From: Acidaminococcales bacterium
Lineage (GTDB): Bacteria > Bacillota > Negativicutes > Acidaminococcales > JAISLQ01
Direction: 5' to 3'
Length of the DNA: 7,577 nt
Assembly: GCA_031275255.1 (NCBI GenBank)
Contig: JAISPA010000279.1
Location: 1 to 7,577, forward strand
Part shown: positions 1 to 5,261 of the stretch, piece after piece
How positions within the stretch are numbered: position 1 is the first letter of the stretch
How the letters are laid out: each line of letters opens with the position of its first letter
Position numbers and translations under genes: made by a program
The notes under the pieces: model-generated
Told to the model about the DNA's origin: nothing
Databases searched by the model: none
What the model saw: the letters and a program-made list of their open reading frames with translations, nothing else

Positions 1-113
1 TTATTGAGCCGACGGTGGACTTTTCCCGGCTGGAGGAAGTGATGGTCATCGTTAACGCGACCAATTACGCGGAGCCGGAAAAAAACCCGGAAAAGGCGGT
101 AACCGGACGGTGA
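1..113 (+). CDS. mreC: MreC, C-terminal end (partial)
   Basis: Only the last 36 codons are present, read from base 3 to the TGA at 111-113. The peptide runs IEPTVDFSRLEEVMVI and then a short polar tail rich in Pro, Glu and Lys. The P-x-V-D-F-S-R-L-E-E-V pattern is the characteristic last conserved stretch of MreC, in the periplasmic/extracellular beta-domain region. MreC is a bitopic membrane protein that forms filaments outside the membrane and activates the PBP2-RodA synthase during elongation (family knowledge). The stop overlaps the GTG start of mreD in a GTGA arrangement, so the two are probably translationally coupled. The rest of the gene, and presumably mreB, lie upstream of the window. 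Confidence 0.9.
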   Translation, partial: IEPTVDFSRLEEVMVIVNATNYAEPEKNPEKAVTGR

Positions 114-598
114 ATTTATTGATAAACTGGCTTGTTGCCATAATAGCTGTTGTCGCCCTGCAAACTTCCTTTTCGTATTTTTTGTCTTTTTATAGCATAA
201 GGCCGGACATTACGCTGACCTTTGCCATTTTCGCCGGAACGGTTGCCGGAAGCACGGCCGGAATGACGGCGGGATTTTTTACCGGATTGTTTTGTGATCT
301 TCTAAATACGGACTTTTTCGGCTTTAATATTTTTTTCCTGTTTGGCGCCGGTATGTGCGCCGGCGCAATGCAGAAAAAAGTTTTTAAAGACAGCTGGCTT
401 TTCCCCCTGCTTTTGAGCGCCGGCTTTAACGGAGCGCGGGAAATTCTGTGGGGAGTACTGATTTTTCTGTGCGATTACCGGCTGACCGACCTGCCTGTGT
501 TCATATCGGCGGCGTGGGGACGGATAGTTTACAACACATTGCTTACCCTGCCTCTGTTTTTTCTGTTTGCGCGGGTAAGGCGGTTTGGTAAAAGATAA
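110..598 (+). CDS. mreD: MreD, rod-shape-determining membrane protein
   Basis: This 162-residue, very hydrophobic protein has about five predicted membrane segments (roughly residues 4-28, 33-57, 69-86, 97-120 and 138-154) and a basic C-terminus (RVRRFGKR). The R-P-D-I-T-L motif at 31-36, the Gly/Ala-rich helix at 43-60, and the following C-D-L-L with G-F-N are the conserved MreD pattern. Length is normal for the family. MreD is an integral inner-membrane part of the elongasome that works with MreC to control the PBP2/RodA cell-wall synthase. The start is a GTG that overlaps the mreC stop by four bases, with no separate spacer, which suggests coupled translation. PBP2 begins 13 nt after the stop. 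Fold and neighbours agree, so the call is firm although MreD sequences diverge strongly. Confidence 0.9.
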   Translation: MNLLINWLVAIIAVVALQTSFSYFLSFYSIRPDITLTFAIFAGTVAGSTAGMTAGFFTGLFCDLLNTDFFGFNIFFLFGAGMCAGAMQKKVFKDSWLFPLLLSAGFNGAREILWGVLIFLCDYRLTDLPVFISAAWGRIVYNTLLTLPLFFLFARVRRFGKR

Positions 599-600
599 CC

Positions 601-606
601 GGGGAG
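601..606 (+). promoter_or_regulatory. Ribosome binding site deciding the mrdA start
   Basis: GGGGAG lies five bases before the ATG at 612. The open frame continues upstream to a TTG at 585, inside mreD, but that codon has no comparable site, and the extra residues (MVKDNRGVF) precede the normal short cytoplasmic tail of PBP2. The ATG at 612 is therefore preferred. Confidence 0.7.
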
Positions 607-611
607 TTTTT

Positions 612-2420
612 ATGATCACAAAAAAATATGCCTATCGGTTTGAGTGCATAAGTTTGCTGGGCGCCCTGCTGTTTTTGGTTCTGACTTGCCGGATTGCCTA
701 TTTGCAGCTTTATGAAGGTGATTATTACAAAAGGCAGTCGGACGGCAACCGTATAAGGCTGACGCCGATCATGGCTCCGCGCGGCCTGTTCTATGACCGC
801 AACGGCGTGCCGCTGGTGAACAACCGGCCGGGCTTTACATTAGTGGTAAACGCGAAAGAAACCGGGTTCACGCCGGAAGTAGCCAGGCGCCTGAGCGAAA
901 TTATCCATATCCCTGAAAGCGACATCATGCAAAAGGTGGAAAAAAATAAAGACAATTTTGAGCCGGTGCTGTTAAAAAACGATCTTACGCCGGAGATGAT
1001 GACGCAAGTGGAAGAAAAGCGCGCCGTCCTGCCGGGGGTAATGATTATCATACAACCTTTGCGCACCTACCTTTTCGGCGAAACGGCCGCCCACGTTATC
1101 GGTTATGTGGGGGAAATCAGCGAAGCGGAATTGAAAAGCTTCAAAGGCGAAGGATCTCTGGCCGGCGGCATAATCGGCAAGATGGGGCTGGAACAGTATT
1201 ATGACAATATATTGCGCGGACAGGACGGCGGAACCTGGGTGGAAGTCGATGTGGCCGGACGCATCGTGCAGGAGATCGGCAAACGCGAACCGTCGCCGGG
1301 GCATAGCGTTTATCTGACCATTGATATAGAAGTGCAGAAAGCGGCCGAACAAGCCCTTGACAAACATTTGGAATGGCTGCGCAAAAACGGCGGCAGTCCT
1401 AACGCTTTTGCCGCCGCCATAGTCGCGGTCGACCCGCGCGACGGCGCCGTGCTGGCTTTGGTCAGCCGTCCGGCTTTTGACCCTAACGCCTTTGTATCAG
1501 GCATTTCACAAAAAGATTGGGATGCGTTAAGCCGCAATCCGTACAACCCCTTGAACAACAAAGCGATCAGCGGCGAATATCCGCCCGGTTCGACCTTTAA
1601 AATGGTGACGGGTTCGGCGGCGCTGGAGATGGGCAAGGTAACGCCGAAGGAGAAGATATTCGACGCCGGCTACCATAGGGCGGTGCCGCAAAAGGGCAAT
1701 TACGGCGGCGGCGCGTTAGGCTGGATTGACTTTAATGAAGCGCTGATCAAATCCGACAACGTGTATTTTTACGAACTGGCCTACAGGCTGGGGCCCAACA
1801 ATCTGGAAAAGTACGCGCGCGGTTTCGGTTACGGCCAGCGGACGGGGATCAATCTTTTCGGCGAATCGGAAGGCGTTGTGGCCGGTGTGGAATATAAAAA
1901 GCTGATGTTCAATGAAGATTGGTATCTGGCGGAAACCTTTGACGCGGGAATCGGGCAGGGTTTCCATCTGGCCACCCCTTTGCAGATGGCCGTTTCCATA
2001 GCCGGCATCGCCAACGGCGGCGTCCGCTACCAGCCTTATTTGGTCAGCCGGATTGTGTCCGACAAAGGAGAACTGGTGGAGCGCATAGAGCCTAAACAAA
2101 AAGGCCGTCTGCCCATGTCGGAAGAAACCGCCCGCTTAATCAAAAAGGCTTTGCGCGCCGTGGCGCAGGAAGGAGGCACGGCCTGGCAGCTGGCGAACTT
2201 TCCCATACCCCTGGCGGGCAAGACCGGTACTTCGGAAAACTCACACGGCCGTGACCACGGTTTGTTTGTGGCTTACGCCCCGGCCGACAATCCGGAGATA
2301 GCCGTCGCCGTGCTGGTAGAGCAGGGAGGCCCCGGCTCCGTCGCCGCCATCCCCGTCACCAAAGAGATTCTCGAACAGTATTTCAATGTCGGCCGGAATA
2401 AAAGCGGGAAAAATAAATAA
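612..2420 (+). CDS. mrdA: Penicillin-binding protein 2 (elongation transpeptidase)
   Basis: This is a 602-residue class B PBP, close to the ~630 residues of the E. coli enzyme. A short basic tail (ITKKYAYRF) leads into one membrane anchor at about residues 11-34. The dimerisation/pedestal domain starts with the A-P-R-G-x-x-x-D-R-N-G signature near residues 55-65 and includes the conserved G-x-M-G-L-E-Q-Y-Y and R-G-Q-D-G segments near 190-206. The transpeptidase domain has all three active-site motifs: S327-T-F-K330 (catalytic serine codon at 1590), S381-D-N383 and K537-T-G-T540. It cross-links lateral-wall peptidoglycan outside the membrane, as the partner of RodA and under MreC control (family knowledge). 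It sits directly after mreD, as in many elongasome operons; its cognate RodA is encoded further down this window. No truncation or missing catalytic residue is seen. Confidence 0.96.
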   Translation: MITKKYAYRFECISLLGALLFLVLTCRIAYLQLYEGDYYKRQSDGNRIRLTPIMAPRGLFYDRNGVPLVNNRPGFTLVVNAKETGFTPEVARRLSEIIHIPESDIMQKVEKNKDNFEPVLLKNDLTPEMMTQVEEKRAVLPGVMIIIQPLRTYLFGETAAHVIGYVGEISEAELKSFKGEGSLAGGIIGKMGLEQYYDNILRGQDGGTWVEVDVAGRIVQEIGKREPSPGHSVYLTIDIEVQKAAEQALDKHLEWLRKNGGSPNAFAAAIVAVDPRDGAVLALVSRPAFDPNAFVSGISQKDWDALSRNPYNPLNNKAISGEYPPGSTFKMVTGSAALEMGKVTPKEKIFDAGYHRAVPQKGNYGGGALGWIDFNEALIKSDNVYFYELAYRLGPNNLEKYARGFGYGQRTGINLFGESEGVVAGVEYKKLMFNEDWYLAETFDAGIGQGFHLATPLQMAVSIAGIANGGVRYQPYLVSRIVSDKGELVERIEPKQKGRLPMSEETARLIKKALRAVAQEGGTAWQLANFPIPLAGKTGTSENSHGRDHGLFVAYAPADNPEIAVAVLVEQGGPGSVAAIPVTKEILEQYFNVGRNKSGKNK

Positions 2421-2478
2421 CATAGCAGGATTTTAAGCGCAGGCGGCGAAAATAGCAATGTGTATTAAGAAATAATCC

Positions 2479-2499
2479 CTGAGTCCGGTATGGACTCGG
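2479..2499 (+). other. Inverted repeat / stem-loop in minC leader
   Basis: GAGTCC (2481-2486) pairs perfectly with GGACTC (2492-2497) across the five-base loop GGTAT. Two outer pairs (C2479-G2499 and a T-G wobble) extend it to eight. No T-run follows on the plus strand, so it is not a plus-strand terminator. On the minus strand it is followed by a loosely T-rich tail (AGGGATTATTTCTT), a poor terminator at best. Confidence 0.6.
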
Positions 2500-2519
2500 C
2501 TGATCCTCTCCGGCAAACA

Positions 2520-2549
2520 CCGCTTGCCCTTTCGCGGACGGGCATTCGG
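2520..2549 (+). other. Stem-loop in minC leader
   Basis: TGCCC (2525-2529) pairs with GGGCA (2540-2544) around a ten-base loop. Below a 2x2 internal loop, CCG (2520-2522) pairs with CGG (2547-2549). An alternative fold pairs CACCGC (2518-2523) with GCGGGTG (2551-2557) with one bulge, and keeps the same inner helix. Confidence 0.45.
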
Positions 2550-2586
2550 CGCGGGTGGAATCTCCCGTGGCACGAAGCCTCGTTTT
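2550..2586 (+). terminator. Possible weak terminator/attenuator with competing hairpin
   Basis: Two overlapping hairpins exclude each other. The first pairs 2550-2555 with 2564-2569 (CGGG/CCCG core, eight-base loop). The second pairs C2566-G2567 and GGC (2569-2571) with GCC (2577-2579) and C2581-G2582, with one T-T mismatch and the loop ACGAA. It runs straight into TTTTGTGTATTTTATTTT (2583-2600). The second helix is short for an intrinsic terminator, so termination would be partial at best. The arrangement resembles an attenuator about 30 nt before the minC start. Confidence 0.25.
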
Positions 2587-2615
2587 GTGTATTTTATTTT
2601 GATTAAGGCGGATAC

Positions 2616-3980
2616 ATGCTGATGAAGGATATAGTGGTTTTAAAAGGGGACAGGGATGGCCTTTTTCTGGTGGTAAGTCCGGAAAGGCCATTTTCTGACG
2701 TTCTTTTGGCCCTGGAAGAAAAACTTAACACGTCAAGCGAATTTTTTATAAGGACGCCGACGCCGCCTTTGGTACGCTATAAAGGCGAACGCTGTCTGAC
2801 GCACGGCGAAGGCGAGCAGCTTTGCGCGCTGCTTGACCGTTATGGCATTATTTATAACAGCGATTTCCCCCAATACGCCCTTGATGCGCAAACCGGCGCC
2901 TGTCCGTCGGGTGGATATGATAAAAGCGGGGCGGCGGCCGGCGGCTTAGAAGTTCTGACGGTCGCCGCAGCGGAAAACGGCGAAGAAAAAAACGGACACG
3001 ACGGGTTTGATGAAAACAAGGTAACGTGTGCTTTCAGCCCCCTGGTATTTGAAATGGAAATGTTGGTAAAAGAGAATGAAGCGCTGCAGTCATTTTTGCC
3101 GCCGCGCGAGGATGAGCGTGAATTCGGGACGGATGATTTGCCGGGCCGGCCGACGCCGCCGGAGACCGACGGGCAGCCGGAACCGCGCGTGGAGGAAGAA
3201 TTTTGGCTGCAACCGGACTACGGCGTCTGGGCTGAGCCGCAGGAACGGGCAGCGGTAAACAGTGAAAACATGCCTGATAAAGAGCCTGATATAAAAATGG
3301 AAGGATCTCTGACGCCTGAGGAGAAAGCAGAGAAAAGCGAAGCCCCGGTGCGGGAGCCGCAGGAACAAGCGGCGTCCGGCGGGGCGGACGCCGCATCTTC
3401 GGGCAATGCGGATGCCGGATCTATTCCCGATAAAGACAATCTCGCGCAGGCGAATACGTCTGAAGGAGACATGATGGCAAAAAGTATTCTTTTGGAAAGC
3501 AATTTCACGCGGCAAAAGGAAAATGCCGCGGCCGGCGCGGCTACAGACGCCAAAAGCTCCGCCGCTGTGAAAGAAGCCGTTGAAGAGCCGGTGGGGAATA
3601 TTGTTATGACGGCGCGGCAGCATACCGATGTGGTAAATTACGAGAGCGCGACCAGGTCGGTACTGACCATTTACCGTACCGTGCGCGGCGGGCAGGAGAT
3701 ACGCTATAACGGATCGGTCATAATTTTCGGCGATATCAATCCCACCGCGCGGATATTCGCGGAAAACGACATTATCGTGGCGGGCGTAACGCGCGGGATT
3801 TTGTACGCAGGCTGCCGGGGAGACCGTTCGGCGTCGATAGCGGCGGGCAGTTTCAGCGGCGGGCAGATACGCATCGCCGACCTTATAGTCCGGGCGCCGG
3901 ATGAACCGTCCGGAATGGTCGGTTTCGGCGTAGCCAGGATATACAACAATCAGATAGAAATACATACTATTCGCCGGTGA
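2616..3980 (+). CDS. minC: MinC, division-site inhibitor with a very long central linker
   Basis: MinC blocks FtsZ ring assembly away from midcell and is brought to the membrane by MinD. Residues 1 to about 85 look like the FtsZ-binding N-terminal domain (DIVVLKGDRDGLFLVV, then a helix with FSDVLLALEEKL). Residues ~346-454 are a clear C-terminal beta-helix domain: R357-G-G-Q360, corresponding to the usual R-S-G-Q motif used for MinD contact, then G-D-I-N-P at 372-376, D-I-I-V-A-G at 385-390, R-G-I-L-Y-A-G at 393-399, and Q-I-R-I-A near 417-421. The region between, about 240 residues, is rich in Glu, Ala, Pro, Gly and Ser and looks disordered. MinC is normally about 220-235 residues, so this one is roughly double. 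The ATG at 2616 follows AAGG (2605-2608) by seven bases; an ATG at 2622 is an alternative. Both end domains are intact and in one frame, so it is not a frameshift product. Confidence 0.9.
   Translation: MLMKDIVVLKGDRDGLFLVVSPERPFSDVLLALEEKLNTSSEFFIRTPTPPLVRYKGERCLTHGEGEQLCALLDRYGIIYNSDFPQYALDAQTGACPSGGYDKSGAAAGGLEVLTVAAAENGEEKNGHDGFDENKVTCAFSPLVFEMEMLVKENEALQSFLPPREDEREFGTDDLPGRPTPPETDGQPEPRVEEEFWLQPDYGVWAEPQERAAVNSENMPDKEPDIKMEGSLTPEEKAEKSEAPVREPQEQAASGGADAASSGNADAGSIPDKDNLAQANTSEGDMMAKSILLESNFTRQKENAAAGAATDAKSSAAVKEAVEEPVGNIVMTARQHTDVVNYESATRSVLTIYRTVRGGQEIRYNGSVIIFGDINPTARIFAENDIIVAGVTRGILYAGCRGDRSASIAAGSFSGGQIRIADLIVRAPDEPSGMVGFGVARIYNNQIEIHTIRR
3463..3476 (+). promoter_or_regulatory. Strong internal ribosome binding site and in-frame ATGs within minC
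   Basis: AAGGAG (3463-3468) is followed by two consecutive ATGs at 3471 and 3474, both in the minC frame (Met286 and Met287). The second lies at the near-ideal distance of five bases. It is a better Shine-Dalgarno match than the one at the annotated minC start. Use would give a 168-residue protein: the end of the linker plus the whole C-terminal MinD-binding domain. Whether it is used cannot be told from sequence. Confidence 0.45.
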
Positions 3981-4127
3981 AGGTAATCAGCCGCAAAACG
4001 TGGATGAACTTACTGTCCGGGTAATCCCGCGCCCGGAGGAACCGGCCGGTATAAAGGGTTGCGTGGCGGACATATATACTGCAGTCAGGTGGCAATGTAT
4101 ACGATTTGTCGTTGAGGAGGATTTTCC

Positions 4128-4922
4128 ATGGGAGAGGTAATAGTCGTTACATCGGGCAAGGGCGGGGTCGGCAAGACTACGACGACGGCAAATATCGGCA
4201 CAGGGTTCGCGCTTTTGGGCAAAAAAGCGATCATGGTCGACGCCGATATCGGGCTGAGAAATTTGGATGTAGTGATGGGCCTTGAAAACAGGATAGTTTA
4301 TGACCTGGTGGATGTTGTCGAGGGCAATTGTGATTTGAACATGGCAATCATCCGCGACAAAAGGTTTGAAAATCTGCATCTTCTGCCTGCCGCCCAAACC
4401 AAAGATAAAAACGCCGTAACCGCCGACCAGATGGGAATGCTTTGCCGGGAACTCATGCTTGATTTTGATTATGTTGTGGTCGATTGCCCGGCCGGCATAG
4501 AACAAGGATTCAGGAACGCGATCGCCGGCGCGGACAGAGCGGTAATCGTAACCACGCCGGAAGTGTCGGCGGTGCGCGACGCCGACCGCATAATCGGCCT
4601 TTTGGAAGACATGGGAAAATCCGGCCCGCTTTTATTGATCAACCGCATCAGGCCGCAAATGATTCAAAAAGGCGACATGATGGATATAGAGGATGTTGTC
4701 GAAATATTGTCGATAAGCCTTCTCGGCATTGTCCCCGAGGACGAATATATAGTTGTATCCACAAACCGGGGCGAGCCGGCGGTAGCCAACCCGTCGTCCG
4801 TGGCCGGGCAGGCGTACAAAAATATTGCGCGCCGGCTGGTCGGCGAAGAAGTGCCTTTGATGGATATAAGAAGCAAAGAAACCTTTTTTGGCAGGCTCAA
4901 GAAGCTGTTCGGTTTTTCCTGA
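4128..4922 (+). CDS. minD: MinD, septum-site-determining ATPase
   Basis: This 264-residue ParA/MinD-type ATPase has the deviant Walker A S9-G-K-G-G-V-G-K-T-T18 with signature lysine K11, switch I with D38-A-D40-I-G-L-R-N-L-D, and Walker B VVVDCPAG at 116-123. The C-terminus ends in an amphipathic helix, FFGRLKKLFGFS (253-264), the membrane-targeting sequence. MinD dimerises with ATP on the inner membrane, recruits MinC, and is released when MinE stimulates hydrolysis. Length is standard. The ATG at 4128 follows GAGGAGG (4114-4120) by seven bases. A 147-nt spacer separates it from minC, longer than other gaps here except the one before minC; that spacer has an open frame that runs into the first codons of minD. 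minE starts 18 nt downstream. Confidence 0.97.
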   Translation: MGEVIVVTSGKGGVGKTTTTANIGTGFALLGKKAIMVDADIGLRNLDVVMGLENRIVYDLVDVVEGNCDLNMAIIRDKRFENLHLLPAAQTKDKNAVTADQMGMLCRELMLDFDYVVVDCPAGIEQGFRNAIAGADRAVIVTTPEVSAVRDADRIIGLLEDMGKSGPLLLINRIRPQMIQKGDMMDIEDVVEILSISLLGIVPEDEYIVVSTNRGEPAVANPSSVAGQAYKNIARRLVGEEVPLMDIRSKETFFGRLKKLFGFS

Positions 4923-4927
4923 CGGAG

Positions 4928-4943
4928 AGGAGGGAAGAATGTG
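4928..4943 (+). promoter_or_regulatory. minE translation start region with a competing out-of-frame ATG
   Basis: AGGAGG (4928-4933) serves the GTG at 4941-4943 with a seven-base spacer. An ATG at 4939-4941 overlaps this GTG in another frame, five bases from the same site, and encodes only MWVC before the TGA at 4951-4953. The GTG is the true start because it alone gives the conserved MinE N-terminus; the next ATG in frame is Met43. Confidence 0.6.
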
Positions 4944-5255
4944 GGTCTGTTGAGCGTCATTCAAAATGCCATCGGCGTCCAGAAAAAACAAAAATCAAAA
5001 TCGGTTGCCAAAGAACGCCTAAGGCAAGTGCTTTTGCGCGACCGCGTCGACATATCGCCGCAATTTATGCGGGCGGTGCGCTATGATATGGTGGCGGCCG
5101 TATCAAGATATATGGACATCGGCGAAGACGATGTGAAAATACAGCTTTACGCCGGCGAATACAAAGTATCGTTGGTGGCCGATATACCGGTGCTCAAAAT
5201 AAAGCACCTGGCCAGGCTTCAGATTGACGGCAATAATAAAAACGGTTTGGTGTAA
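4941..5255 (+). CDS. minE: MinE, topological specificity factor
   Basis: This 104-residue protein binds membrane-bound MinD, displaces MinC and stimulates ATP hydrolysis, generating the pole-to-pole Min pattern. The N-terminal MGLLSVIQNAIG is the amphipathic membrane-binding piece. S-V-A-K-E-R-L at 21-27 matches the conserved anti-MinCD contact segment. Residues ~35-84 form the dimerising topological specificity domain (DISPQFMRAVRYDMVAAVSRY, then alternating beta residues to ADIPV). Typical MinE is about 85-90 residues; this one has about 20 extra residues (LKIKHLARLQ and a Gly/Asn-rich end). The start is GTG. It lies between minD and rodA with gaps of 18 and 6 nt, so it is almost certainly co-transcribed. 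Its presence implies an oscillating Min system rather than the DivIVA/MinJ type of Bacillus. Confidence 0.94.
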   Translation: MGLLSVIQNAIGVQKKQKSKSVAKERLRQVLLRDRVDISPQFMRAVRYDMVAAVSRYMDIGEDDVKIQLYAGEYKVSLVADIPVLKIKHLARLQIDGNNKNGLV

Positions 5256-5261
5256 TAACGC

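Larger units (their letters stand above)
2421..2615 (+). other. Non-coding, foldable spacer/leader before minC
   Basis: This 195-nt gap is the longest non-coding stretch in the window. The edges are AT-rich (2411-2438 and 2583-2604) and the core (2476-2582) is GC-rich. On the plus strand I can draw a chain of local hairpins: 2479-2499, 2520-2549, 2550-2569, and a 2566-2582 hairpin that shares bases with the previous one. A short pairing of GGCT (2498-2501) with AGCC (2576-2579) could close a multi-branched fold instead. It matches no riboswitch class that I can recognise. No good sigma-70 promoter is evident; TATTAA at 2463-2468 has no partner -35 at normal spacing. It may be the 5' leader of minC, a small RNA, or just spacer. 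Confidence 0.4.

Noticed and set aside
585..611. Upstream TTG start for PBP2 at 585
   Set aside because: It has no ribosome binding site at suitable distance and overlaps mreD, while GGGGAG stands five bases before the ATG at 612.
2505..2582. Possible c-di-GMP (GEMM) riboswitch, suggested by GGCAAAC and CGAAGCC
   Set aside because: The conserved GACGCAAAGCC block and the GNRA tetraloop/receptor layout are absent; only short fragments agree.
2550..2590. T-box-like wording (GGGTGGAA...) in the minC leader
   Set aside because: The conserved ACCGCG part after TGGN is missing, there is no room or sequence for a normal stem I with its AGTA and GAA elements, and minC is not an amino-acid gene. Resemblance is limited to GGGTGG.
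2383..2691. 102-codon minus-strand open frame covering the mrdA-minC gap
   Set aside because: It overlaps the end of mrdA and the start of minC, has an unstructured composition and no plausible ribosome site, and matches no known family that I recognise.
3090..3965. 291-codon minus-strand open frame opposite minC
   Set aside because: It lies entirely opposite the minC coding frame. The product is Arg/His/Pro-rich with no recognisable domain, as expected for the complement of GC-biased codons.
4059..4080. TTGCGT ... TATACT as a promoter for minD
   Set aside because: The spacer is only ten bases, too short for a sigma-70 type promoter, and no other -35 fits at 16-18 bases.
4484..5086. 200-codon plus-strand frame spanning the end of minD and start of minE
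   Set aside because: It is an alternate frame of minD and minE, rich in Arg and Gly, with no domain; both host genes are certain.
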